Positions 32,508-41,800 of a stretch of 62,245 nucleotides of DNA are shown piece by piece. The position numbers and the translations under genes were made by a program. The stretch's first letter is position 1. Every line of letters begins with the position of its first letter. Below the pieces are notes generated by a model. That model saw only the letters and a list, made by a program, of their open reading frames with translations, ran no database searches and was not told the DNA's origin. This stretch comes from an uncultured Selenomonadales bacterium (GTDB lineage: Bacteria; Bacillota; Negativicutes; Selenomonadales; Selenomonadaceae). The stretch covers positions 1 to 62,245 of the forward strand of contig CALFJC010000168.1 in the NCBI GenBank assembly GCA_937877655.1. The letters are read 5' to 3'.

Positions 32508-33148
32508 ACTTGGAAGATTATTTTAATCTTGACGAATGCCCTTCTGTCGGAAATTTATCGGCGGCGGAAGTCAACGGAATTTGTTCTCACGTACAGGCTC
32601 GGATAAAAATCGACGGACTCAAAATTTTATCATTGGGTTGCGGCGACGGCAGATTGGAAGAAGTTTTGTTGGCGGGAGCTCGACCGAAAAAATTAACTTG
32701 CGTAGATCTCTCGGAACGAAATTTGAAAATTGCTCGTCGCCGCTTGCCCGAAGTCGAATTCATTCAAGCGGATTTGAGAAATTTTTCTGCAGAGGATTTT
32801 GATACATATGATTTAGTTATCACCATTTCCACAGCCCAATATTTAACGGCAACGGAATTAAAAAATCTTCACGAGAAACTTTTTGGGCTGTTGGAGACGG
32901 GCGGCAAGATTTTTCATTTCAATGTGCCCGACAAGCGACGACGATTTTTGTATCGGCTCAACAACTCAATCTTCATGGAAGATTGGAAATATCTTTTGCC
33001 GAGCCGGGATTTTATCGACAAATTCAGTCATTGGCACTGCAGGGAGGCTTTTTGTGCCGAAGGTTTTTCAACAAAATTTTTTACGCCGTCGTATCATTGG
33101 GAACGGTTTGACGCACTGTTGGAGAAAAATAATATCTCGCGGCTTTAA
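32504..33148 (+). CDS. Class I SAM-dependent methyltransferase coupled to the maturase
   Basis: The 214-residue protein has a Rossmann methyltransferase fold: ILSLGCGDGRLEEVL (motif I, SAM binding), CVDLSERNL (motif II), FIQADLRNF and LVITISTAQYL (motif IV), then a region with FHFNVPDKRRR. The TTG at 32504 is used as start because its TTGA overlaps the TGA of the radical SAM gene and GGGA is nine bases upstream; the TTG at 32489 lacks a ribosome site. Tight coupling suggests it modifies the same peptide, perhaps on a His, Ser or C-terminal carboxylate, but a different target is possible. Confidence 0.75.
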   Translation: MNLEDYFNLDECPSVGNLSAAEVNGICSHVQARIKIDGLKILSLGCGDGRLEEVLLAGARPKKLTCVDLSERNLKIARRRLPEVEFIQADLRNFSAEDFDTYDLVITISTAQYLTATELKNLHEKLFGLLETGGKIFHFNVPDKRRRFLYRLNNSIFMEDWKYLLPSRDFIDKFSHWHCREAFCAEGFSTKFFTPSYHWERFDALLEKNNISRL

Positions 33149-33165
33149 AAGCGGCGGGATTTTTT
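33136..33165 (+). terminator. Terminator of the His-Xaa-Ser locus
   Basis: CTCGC-G-GCTTT pairs with AAAGC-G-GCGGG across G-G mismatches and is followed by ATTTTTT. It overlaps the last codons of the methyltransferase gene. Confidence 0.65.
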
Positions 33166-33167
33166 AA

Positions 33168-33196
33168 TTGCCTTTCAATCGCCGTTGTAGTATATT
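33168..33196 (+). promoter_or_regulatory. Likely promoter of secDF
   Basis: TTGCCT at 33168-33173 and TATATT at 33191-33196 have a 17-base spacer and lie 39 bases before the GTG start of secD. Confidence 0.5.
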
Positions 33197-33234
33197 GACG
33201 GGCGAAACTGAAATTTGAAGGGAGAAAACTTTTG

Positions 33235-34494
33235 GTGAGGACGAACAGCTTAATCAAGTTGCTAATCTGTCTCGGAGTGATCGTGGCAGTGTTTGTAATT
33301 TTTATTCGCCCGCTGGCACATTCGATAAGGCAAGGGCTGGACTTGCAGGGCGGAACACATGTTGTTTTGCAGGCAGAGGATACAGAAATTGCTTTGGTTG
33401 ATGAAGATGCCATGCAACGGGTAGTTTCGATAATGGAGCGGCGCATTAACGAATTGGGTTTGACGGAGCCGATAATTCAGCGCGAGGGGGAACGCCGAGT
33501 CATAATCGAATTGCCGGGCATAAAAGATCCCGACAAGGCGATTGAGACAATCGGCAAAACGGCAATGCTTGAATTTAAAGACGAAGAAGGCAATACGCTT
33601 TTGACGGGCACGGATTTAAAGGACGCGCAGGCGGCGATGAATCAGCAAAACGGACAAAGCGTCGTCAATCTGGAGTTCAGCGACGAGGGCGCACAAAAAT
33701 TTGCCGACGCGACTTTGGAAAATGTCGGGCGGCAAATTGCAATTTTACTTGACGGAGAAATTTTAACTAATCCCGTCGTTCGCGAGCCGATTTTGGGCGG
33801 CAGAGCAGAAATTTCCGGACAACGTGACTTGGAAGAGGCGCAACGGCTGGCAGTGCTTTTGCGGAGCGGCGCATTGCCCGTGAAGGTCAACATAATCGAA
33901 ACGCGGACGGTCGGTCCTTCGCTCGGACAAGATTCAAAAGACAAATCGGAGTTTGCATTTGTTATCGGCATTGCGGCGGTTTTAATCTTCATGCTTTTAT
34001 TTTATCGCTTGCCGGGCTTTATCGCCGACATAAGTTTGATGGCTTATACAATGATGCTTTTGGGAACATTGAAAGGGCTTGACGCAACTTTGACGTTGCC
34101 GGGCGTCGCGGGAATAATTTTGTCAATCGGTATGGCGGTTGACGCGAACGTTTTAATCTTTGAACATTTTAAGGAAGAATTTCGATTGGGAAAATCAATT
34201 CGGCTGGCAATGGACGCGGGCTTTAAGCGGGCGTTCACGACAATTTTTGACTCGAACATAACAACGATAATCGCGGCAGGCGTTTTGTTTTTATTCGGCA
34301 CGGGCACAATTCGCGGCTTTGCAATAACTTTGGGGCTCGGAGTTTTGTTGAGCATGTTCACGGCGATAACTTTAACGCAATTCATGTTGAAACTTTTGGT
34401 CAATGCGAAAGTTGTTGAAAGTCCTTCGGCTTACGGCGCGGACGGTTTTGTTTTGTTCGACGTGGCGGCTGACGGAAAGGCGGTGAAGAAATAA
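33235..34494 (+). CDS. secD: Protein translocase subunit SecD
   Basis: The 419-residue protein forms SecDF with SecF and uses the proton gradient to help export after SecA. Visible are the N-terminal helix (LLICLGVIVAVFVIFI), the D1 signature GLDLQGGTHVVLQ, the periplasmic domain with VNLEFSDEGAQKFAD, LAVLLRSGALPV and EMRT-like ETRTVGPSLG, and the C-terminal helices with GMAVDANVLIFEHFKEE. GTG 33235 is ten bases from GAAGGGAG; an in-frame TTG at 33232 is also possible. The protein is short compared with E. coli SecD, as is usual in Firmicutes. secF follows, overlapping by one base. Confidence 0.95.
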   Translation: MRTNSLIKLLICLGVIVAVFVIFIRPLAHSIRQGLDLQGGTHVVLQAEDTEIALVDEDAMQRVVSIMERRINELGLTEPIIQREGERRVIIELPGIKDPDKAIETIGKTAMLEFKDEEGNTLLTGTDLKDAQAAMNQQNGQSVVNLEFSDEGAQKFADATLENVGRQIAILLDGEILTNPVVREPILGGRAEISGQRDLEEAQRLAVLLRSGALPVKVNIIETRTVGPSLGQDSKDKSEFAFVIGIAAVLIFMLLFYRLPGFIADISLMAYTMMLLGTLKGLDATLTLPGVAGIILSIGMAVDANVLIFEHFKEEFRLGKSIRLAMDAGFKRAFTTIFDSNITTIIAAGVLFLFGTGTIRGFAITLGLGVLLSMFTAITLTQFMLKLLVNAKVVESPSAYGADGFVLFDVAADGKAVKK

Positions 34495-35393
34495 TGCCGA
34501 GTTTTGACATTGCCGGGCGCGGCAAAATCTGGTTTATAATTTCACTGCTCGTGATTGTTCCCGGTTTAATTTCAATGGTGACTCGCGGATTTAATTTCGG
34601 AATTGATTTTACGGGCGGCACGATTATTGATTTGAAATTTGAAAAGCCCGTAGCGATAGCGCAGATTCGCGAGAGTTTAAAACCTTTCGGGCTTGACGGC
34701 GCGACGATTCAACTTTCGGGCGAAAGTTCGGACGTTGAGACTTCGACGGACGTAATGATTCGCACTGTCGATTTGGAAGAAGTTCAGCGCAAAGAAGTTA
34801 TGTCTTCAATCAGAGAAAATGTCGGCGGCTATGAAGTTATGCGCGAAGAAAAAGTCGGGGCGACAATCGGCGGCGAGCTGATTTTGAACGCGGTACTTGC
34901 TCTGGTAGTTTCTTGGGTGCTGATAATTTTATATATCGCTTATCGTTTTGAATTCCGATTCGGGCTTGCGGCGGTTGCGGCTTTGATTCACGACATTTTA
35001 ATTGTGCTGGCATTTTTCTCCTTCACACAGCGGCAAGTCGATTCGTCATTTGTGGCGGCACTGCTGACGGTCGTAGGTTATTCGATAAACGATACGATTG
35101 TTATTTTCGACAGGATACGCGAAAATTTGAAACTGCACTTCAGACGCGGCGGCAACGTCATTGAGTTAGTCAATCGTTCGATTTATCAAACCTTGACCCG
35201 TTCGCTTTATACGGTCTTTACTTGTTTGTTCACAACTTTTGCGCTGTTTTTCTTCGGCGGCGAGACAACAAAAGATTTTGCCTTCGCGCTGATTGTCGGT
35301 TTCTTCAGCGGTTGCTATTCCTCAATTTTTATCGCGGGACCTTTATGGATTGAACTTAGAAAATTCGGCAGCAAAACTTCTTCGGGAAAATAA
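34494..35393 (+). CDS. secF: Protein translocase subunit SecF
   Basis: The 299-residue partner of SecD has the typical N terminus (FDIAGRGKIWFIISLLVIVP), GFNFGIDFTGGTI, the periplasmic segment, and the membrane domain with VGYSINDTIVIFDRIRENL and FFGGETTKDFAFALIVGFFSG. The ATG shares one base with the secD stop (TAATG), so the two are translationally coupled. The next gene (GT61-ChW) starts 14 bases later on the same strand and might be cotranscribed. Confidence 0.95.
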   Translation: MPSFDIAGRGKIWFIISLLVIVPGLISMVTRGFNFGIDFTGGTIIDLKFEKPVAIAQIRESLKPFGLDGATIQLSGESSDVETSTDVMIRTVDLEEVQRKEVMSSIRENVGGYEVMREEKVGATIGGELILNAVLALVVSWVLIILYIAYRFEFRFGLAAVAALIHDILIVLAFFSFTQRQVDSSFVAALLTVVGYSINDTIVIFDRIRENLKLHFRRGGNVIELVNRSIYQTLTRSLYTVFTCLFTTFALFFFGGETTKDFAFALIVGFFSGCYSSIFIAGPLWIELRKFGSKTSSGK

Positions 35394-35407
35394 GGAGGCT
35401 CTGATTT

Positions 35408-37021
35408 ATGGCGGCTGATTTGTCGAAGAAATTGTACGTGGGAAATTCTGCGGATTGGGAAAAGAATTTAAATCAAAAAAGATTCACTGACAAGAAACTT
35501 GAAGTCAAAGTCATTGAACGTGGAATAATTTTACCCGCGCAGAAAACGGACGGAACTTGGAAAGGCGGCGTCTGCGACAACGATTTTAATTTTATTGCAG
35601 GCTTTACCAGAACAGATCCCGTCAGCAAAAAACGCGGCGAACGTTTTGCCACTGTCGAATCTTCTTATACCATTGACCGAAAAGAACTTGCTCAACTTGA
35701 TGAAGATGTAATTTTCGGCGGCTCGTTAATCGGGCACTTCGGACATTTCATGTTGGAATGCTGGTCGCGTCTGTATTTCGTCATAAAATTTTCGGAGTTG
35801 CCTTTGAAAGTTTTATTCCTTACGACAAGTCACGGCGGCTATCAATCTTGGTTCGATGATTTTTTCCGATTGATGGGCATTGACAAGGAGCGAATTGTTT
35901 ATGTTGACAAGCCGATACAATGTCGTTCAATCATTGTGCCGGAGCAATCGGCATATACGCCCGTAAGTTTTGCGAAAGAATTTTTGATTCCGTATCAGAC
36001 GATAAAGGCGCATGTGGTTCCGAACAATCACAAAAAATTATATTTGACTCGAACTGAATTTGAGGCGGATGACAGTATCGGCGTACATTGCTACAATGAA
36101 AAATATTTTGAGGATTTTTTTGTTGCGCGAGGCTTTGAAGCAATTTCGCCCGAAAAATTCAGCGTTGACGAACAAATTTCTCTGATCATGGGCGCGGACG
36201 AAATTGCGGCGACAATAGGCACGTTGACGCATTGGGCAATGTTCTGCAAGCCCGATACAAAGTTTGTCATGCTTAACAGAACAGACAGCCATATATCAAG
36301 TTATCAATGTATGATTAACGAAGCTTTTAGCGTCAAGAATTTTTATGTCGTTGACATTTCAAGAAATTTTATGCATGCAAATCGAACCGTAGGCGTAATT
36401 ATGCTCGGCTCGAATAAATATTGGAAAAAATTTGTGGCGGATTATTTCGGCGAAAAAATTGAAGAGGATGACGACGCTTTATATTTTGAAGAGGCTTTGG
36501 ATAAATACATAAATTTTTGGTGCAGGAAATATTCTTCGACAAAAAATTTGGATCTGTATGTGAGTTCATTTAAGAATATGTGCCATAAGATTGTTGCGTT
36601 GGAGTCGGAAGCAATTAAAAAGCGTCCGATACTTACCTATCAAACACATGTTGCTCGAAAAGGTTGGAATTCGTGGATAAGCGAAAATCAAATCAGCAAT
36701 TCGCTCGAACAAAATGACATTCAAGCGATAAAAATAAATTTCTCGGCGCACAAAGTTTTTTATTCGGTTTACTTCGACAAAACTTGGTCGGAAGAAGTCA
36801 TTTCGCCAAATATGGCGGGCACAACGGGACAAAGTAAGCCAATCACCGGAATAAAAATGCGCCTCGACGAAGAAGGCGCAAAAAAATTCGATATTCTCTA
36901 TCGCGTTCATAAATTCGACGGCTCTTGGTCGGCTTGGGCGAAAAACGGCGAGGCAATTTATTCTCACGGACAAAAACTCAATGCCGTTCAAATAAAGTTG
37001 GAAAATAAATCTCCTGCTTAA
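35408..37021 (+). CDS. GT61-type glycosyltransferase with ChW-like repeats
   Basis: The 537-residue product has an N-terminal glycosyltransferase-61-like (DUF563) domain at about 90-350: GGSLIGHFGHFMLECWSRL, YLTRTEFEADD, EKFSVDEQISLIMGADE and GTLTHWAMFCKP. Its last 140 residues contain repeats of the ChW (clostridial hydrophobic Trp) kind: ILTYQTHVARKGWNSWISE and YRVHKFDGSWSAWAKNG, each with a conserved Trp. ChW repeats are usually cell-surface modules, so their linkage to a glycosyltransferase without a signal peptide is odd. GGAGG precedes the ATG. It lies between secF and a UDP-galactopyranose mutase gene that faces it, suggesting cell-surface glycan work. Confidence 0.75.
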   Translation: MAADLSKKLYVGNSADWEKNLNQKRFTDKKLEVKVIERGIILPAQKTDGTWKGGVCDNDFNFIAGFTRTDPVSKKRGERFATVESSYTIDRKELAQLDEDVIFGGSLIGHFGHFMLECWSRLYFVIKFSELPLKVLFLTTSHGGYQSWFDDFFRLMGIDKERIVYVDKPIQCRSIIVPEQSAYTPVSFAKEFLIPYQTIKAHVVPNNHKKLYLTRTEFEADDSIGVHCYNEKYFEDFFVARGFEAISPEKFSVDEQISLIMGADEIAATIGTLTHWAMFCKPDTKFVMLNRTDSHISSYQCMINEAFSVKNFYVVDISRNFMHANRTVGVIMLGSNKYWKKFVADYFGEKIEEDDDALYFEEALDKYINFWCRKYSSTKNLDLYVSSFKNMCHKIVALESEAIKKRPILTYQTHVARKGWNSWISENQISNSLEQNDIQAIKINFSAHKVFYSVYFDKTWSEEVISPNMAGTTGQSKPITGIKMRLDEEGAKKFDILYRVHKFDGSWSAWAKNGEAIYSHGQKLNAVQIKLENKSPA

Positions 37022-37034
37022 ATTGCAATAAAAA

Positions 37035-37066
37035 AACCGTGCGGAAAAATCTGCGCGGTTTTTTTT
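37035..37066. terminator. Bidirectional terminator between GT61 and glf
   Basis: ACCGTGCG and TGCGCGGT form a stem around GAAAAATC, with A7 on one side and T8 on the other. Confidence 0.8.
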
Positions 37067-37069
37067 GTT

Positions 37070-38209
37070 TCAGGAATTCAATTCGTCAAAAACTTCAAAG
37101 GCTCGCTTAACAACGTCGTCAATGTCAAAGTAACGATACTCCGCCAAGCGTCCGACTGCCGCAATGTTTTTAAAACGTGCAAGTTCGGCAGAATATTTTT
37201 CGTAAATTGTTCGCGCCGCGTCCGTGAAAATCGGATAATACGGCTCGTTTTTCCCAGCAACATATTCTTGAGGAAATTCTTTTAAAATAGTTGTGCGCGG
37301 AACCTGCGCGGGATGAATCTGTTTAAACTCTGTTATTCGCGTGAAATCGTAATTGTTCGGGTAGTTTACGACGGGAGCCGATTGAAAAATTTCTTTGTCA
37401 ACCGTTTCAAATTTCATGTCGAGACTTCGATAGGGCAACTCGCCGAATTTTTTATCAAAAAGTTCGTCAAGTTGTCCCGTGTAAATCAATCGCCCGTCAA
37501 ATTTTTTATCGAACAAAAAAATTTCTTCGCCGCGCAGATTCATAACCTCATGAAAATCCGTGTTCAAAAGGAGTTTGATATTTTTGTGATTCAACATGTT
37601 TTTAACGAGCTTCGTATAACCGAATTTCGGCATGGCTTGAAAACAATCTCCGAAATAATTATTGTTTCGTCCGATTGAAACGGGAACACGCGCCGTCACT
37701 GCTCCGGAAATTTTGTCGGGCGAAAGTCCCCATTGTTTTTCGGAATAGTGCAGGAAAATTTTCTCGTAAATAAAATCCGCCAAGAATTGCAACTCGGCAT
37801 CGGAGGATTTTTTTAATTCCAAAATCGGAATTTTTTTCCCGTATTCAAAATTCCCAAGCAAAACCTCTTCCAATTTGTCAGCCAAATTTTTTGGAAAAAC
37901 TTCCTGCAACGTGTTGAAATTGAAAGGCAACGGTACGGGCTTGCCGTCAACAATCGCCTCAACTCTGTGAAAATACAAATGCCACTCAGTGAATTGCGAA
38001 AGATATTTCCAAACCTGCTCGTCGTCGGTGTGGAAAAGATGCGGTCCGTATTTGTGAATCAAAATGCCGTTCGCGTCAATTTCGTCATAACAATTTCCCG
38101 CGACATGTTGCCGCCGCTCAATCAACAAAACTTTTTTTCCGCTCGACGCAAATCGCTCCGCCAAAACAGAACCCGCCATTCCTGCGCCGATTATCACAAC
38201 GTCAAACAT
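37070..38209 (-). CDS. glf: UDP-galactopyranose mutase
   Basis: The 379-residue flavoenzyme converts UDP-galactopyranose to UDP-galactofuranose for surface glycans. The FAD-binding start is IIGAGMAGSVLAERFASS, followed by GGNCYDE-type HVAGNCYDE, the substrate region KYGPHLFHTDDEQVW and, near the end, GRLAEYRYFDIDDVV. The length is normal. It is immediately followed (one base) upstream by a small TIGR04076-like gene on the same strand, so both share a transcript. Together with the GT61 and fucosyltransferase-like genes it points to a galactofuranose-containing capsule or lipopolysaccharide. Confidence 0.95.
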   Translation of the reverse strand: MFDVVIIGAGMAGSVLAERFASSGKKVLLIERRQHVAGNCYDEIDANGILIHKYGPHLFHTDDEQVWKYLSQFTEWHLYFHRVEAIVDGKPVPLPFNFNTLQEVFPKNLADKLEEVLLGNFEYGKKIPILELKKSSDAELQFLADFIYEKIFLHYSEKQWGLSPDKISGAVTARVPVSIGRNNNYFGDCFQAMPKFGYTKLVKNMLNHKNIKLLLNTDFHEVMNLRGEEIFLFDKKFDGRLIYTGQLDELFDKKFGELPYRSLDMKFETVDKEIFQSAPVVNYPNNYDFTRITEFKQIHPAQVPRTTILKEFPQEYVAGKNEPYYPIFTDAARTIYEKYSAELARFKNIAAVGRLAEYRYFDIDDVVKRAFEVFDELNS

Positions 38210-38524
38210 TCAATCTGCCTCCTCGTCCAAAGTTTCAATCAAAAAGCTGACGGGTCTGAAGCCGTCGTTGCAAGAGAGCATTGCAGACTTCGGATTTTTC
38301 ATCCAGCCCGAATAAAAATTTTCCGCGCCGTGCGCCAATGCCATTACAAAAGGCGACAAAGTTTCCCATGCGCTGAGACAAAAATTTTCGGGGCGTTGCC
38401 AGCCGTTCGCGATAAAAATTTGTCCTTCAATCATGTTGCAAGCATTTTCAATCGGATTTTCGTAGCGGGAAATTAAATCGTCGTAACGCGCCTTTCTAAT
38501 CACCGTGATTTTAACTTTCTTCAT
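38210..38524 (-). CDS. TIGR04076-like small protein
   Basis: The 104-residue protein resembles the uncharacterised TIGR04076 family: MKKVKITVIRKARYDDLISR at the start, GQIFIANGWQRPENFCLSAW in the middle and NDGFRPVSFLIETL at the end, with cysteines at the family positions. The function is unknown. No signal peptide is present. It ends one base before the glf start, so the two are coupled. Confidence 0.6.
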   Translation of the reverse strand: MKKVKITVIRKARYDDLISRYENPIENACNMIEGQIFIANGWQRPENFCLSAWETLSPFVMALAHGAENFYSGWMKNPKSAMLSCNDGFRPVSFLIETLDEEAD

Positions 38525-38587
38525 GCCGCAACCTCAATCAAAAAAATTTGCAAACACATTCTCCGAGTTTGATATTTTCATTATACA

Positions 38588-38768
38588 AAAACAGCCGACT
38601 TTTTCAAGCCGACTGTTTTTTTCTATGTCATTTGATTAATTCTTTTCAGCGAGGATTTTCCTCTTAAACGATTTTCAGCCCTTTGTACGGCGACGCTCCT
38701 TTGAGCCGTCCCGCTTTAAGTATCGGCATTTTCGGACTGTTTCTTTAAAATCAGATAAAAATTAATCG
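38588..38768 (-). ncRNA. Candidate structured RNA, minus strand
   Basis: About 180 bases with no gene hold several nested hairpins: GACGGCTC/GAGCGTC, GAGGA/TCCTC and a longer pair CTTAAA/TTTAAG, ending in a terminator-like hairpin (ACAGTCGGCTT/AAGTCGGCTGT plus T5). A possible minus-strand promoter, TTGTCA-N17-TAGATT, lies at about 38803-38775. It is higher in GC than the surrounding gap. I do not recognise the family. Confidence 0.4.
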
Positions 38769-38796
38769 AATTTTAATCTATGGCGGCTTTCTTGAA

Positions 38797-38825
38797 TTGA
38801 CAAAAATTATTTGCGGCATTATAAA
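38797..38825 (+). promoter_or_regulatory. Consensus promoter of the first RTX gene
   Basis: TTGACA at 38797-38802 and TATAAA at 38820-38825 have a 17-base spacer. It contains no homopolymer longer than A5, unlike the promoters of later RTX genes. The start codon is about 50 bases downstream. Confidence 0.8.
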
Positions 38826-38874
38826 TTACACGATGAAAGAATTTTTTTCTGTCTAATCAAAGGAGTGGTTTTAT

Positions 38875-41800
38875 ATGACACCGCAGGAAGTCATAAAAAA
38901 TTTTATGGCTAAGCTCGCCAATCACGGCTACACGAGTTCCGATTCTGTCAGCGAAAAAATGTTGAACGATGCCGTTACCGCTTCGTCAAAATTCACGGGG
39001 ATTCAAGACGTTATCGACAGCATGAAAGCCGACCAAGTCTCCGCCGAAAAAGAAGCCGTCGAAGAAATTCTCGGCAGTGATTACGCGGGAAAAACCATGT
39101 CGGAAATTTCTTCAGATATTTTGAGTGCCGACGCAAAAAATTATGACGGTACCAAAATCAGCAACGCTTATTTGAACGAGTGGAATGATCGGCGCAGTAC
39201 GGTAGAAAATGCAATCAAGGAGCGCAAGGCTTACATTTTCTTGGAAAAATATTGCGGCGTTCAATTACCGAAAAAATATTGGTACAACGCAAGCAACGGT
39301 TATTGGACTTATTGGGGCGGCGACAGCGGACTTACCGGCAACGAAGACACAGGAGCCATCACGGGTTCGGATGCAAATATCACATTGAAAGCGGGCGACG
39401 TTGTCAACGGCAAAACTTTAACCGCCGAAGATTTGCAAACTCTCTCGAAAATGGACGGCTATTCCCTTTCGGGCGATACTTTGATTGTCGGCACGGGCAC
39501 GGAAAAAACAGATCGTTCCGTCGTCCCCGAAATTGGAAACAAATACACCGCCACGACTTCGACGGCGCAAAACATTCAAACGGGCTCGAATGATTGGATT
39601 GTTGTTGCGACAAGTGCAAACGATACGATAACAACGAGCGGCGCAGATTCCGTCAACGCGGGCGCGGGCAATGATAAAATTTCTGTCGGAGCAGATTACG
39701 CCTCGATTCTCACGGGCGCGGGCAACGATACGATTGAAATTTCTTCCGAAGTCAAGGAAATTGTGCTCGGCGATTTGAATTCAAACGACGTTTTGAAAAT
39801 CAGCGGAACTTTTGATGCCGCTTCCGCAAAAATTGAAGACACAATGCTTGTCGTCACCGATAAGACGGGCACGAGAAAAATTCGGCTCGGCGATTTCGAC
39901 AACGCCAAAAATGCCAAAATCAATTCAACGACAATCGGCGATTGGCTCGCCAACGCAGGCATTGATCTTAACAATCTCCAAGCAACTTCTTCAAGCAATG
40001 TTGTTGAGGAATTGAACAGTGAAACCGCAACCGTCACAGGCGGAGAAGGCGGGCGAATCGAAATTGACTCCGATTATACGCCTTCGCCTTTGACTGCCGA
40101 GCCCGCCGCAAAAACTCAAGACTTGCAGAATCAAATTGCTACCGCAACGGGAGAAATTAATGTCAATCTGGACAACGTCACATTGCAAAGCGGAGATCTC
40201 GAAGTTGACGGCGCGACGGTCGGCACAATTTCAAACGAATTCCCGAACATTTCCAGTTTCACAAAGAACGGTTTGACGATTAATCTGCTCGGCGTGATGA
40301 ATCAAAGTACCGGCAAAATTGAATCAAAAACTCTTGATGAATTGGACGATTCTCAAAAGACAATTCTCGCGGGGCTCTTCAAATGGTGGGCTAAAGAATG
40401 TCTTCAACTTACAGATGAAAGTTACGGAATCGGCTTCAATTCTTCCTCGACAATGGTTAAAGAAATCGGATTGTATTTTTCCAACACCCAAACAACCATT
40501 CTCGCATCGGCTCCCTATTCTTATTCCGGCAGCATAACTTACACTTTAAGTCTCAATATAAACATGAAATATTACGACGGAATTGCGGCGGATAATTTTG
40601 ACGGCGAAAGTTCCGGGACTTCAGCTTTGCTTGACAGAACACTTGCACACGAATTGACGCACACGCTTATGGAAACGAATGTCAAATACTTCAGTACGTT
40701 GCCGCAATTTATCGTTGAGGGTTCGGCGGAACTTACGCACGGCATTGATGACGAACGCGGCAATGCGATTTTCGGCGTTGCATATGACGCAGACAGATTG
40801 GACAGCGTACTTGATTTGACAGATATAGACACCGGCAGAACCGATGCTTATGCGGGCGGCTACATGTTCTTCAGATATCTCGCCAAGCAAGCCGCTTTGC
40901 AAACTCTTTTTGACAGTGATCCGAAATCTATCACAGGCACAGAAGATGCAGACACAATAAATAACACGCTCGACGGCGCAACGATAAATGCGCTCGGCGG
41001 AAATGATACAATCACAAACAGCGGCGAAAATGTTCTGTTCAAATATACTTCGGGTGACGAAAATGATTTAATCAGCGGCTTCAATGACACTTCGACTTTG
41101 CAAATCGGCGGCGGCACGGGCACTTATTCCAAAGAAATTGTCGGCAACGATTGGATTTTGACTGTCGGCGAAGGAAAAATTTCTCTGCTCGGCGCGGCAA
41201 CTCTTTCAGCTGTAAATATCGACGGCGAAGAAATTGATCCGACACTTTTAAAAATTACGGACGCCGATAATTCCGCCGTGACGATAGGCGCATCAATCAA
41301 AACTGTTGACGCGACAGAGCGCACAACGCCAATAACAATCACGGGAAATAATCTCGACAATACAATTACAGGCGGCACAAATAACGATAAAATTTACGGC
41401 GGCAAAGGAGCCGATTCAATCAGCGGCGGCGAAGGCGACGATTCCATTTTCGGCGAGGCGGGCAAAGATATACTTTTCGGCGACAACGGAAATGATTATC
41501 TCAACGGCGGCGCGGACGCAGATTCTATTTGGGGCGGCGCGGGTTCCGATACCCTTTTGGGCGACGCGGGCAATGATAAACTTTTCGGCGGCGAAGGTAA
41601 TGATTCACTCTTGGGCGACACCGGCAACGATTCACTTTTCGGCGAGGCAGGCAACGATACTTTAACCGGCGGCTCAGGTAATGATTTGTTTATTCACAGC
41701 GCGGGCAATGACGTTATCACCGATTATGCAACGGGCGATAAAATTTCCGTCAGTGCGTCAATCGCTTCTTCTTCCGTGAAAGGTTCGGATGCAACCTTCA

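Noticed and set aside
38640..38760. Cyclic-di-GMP or other known riboswitch
   Set aside because: I compared both strands with the conserved cores I know and found no convincing match; kept only as an unassigned structured RNA.
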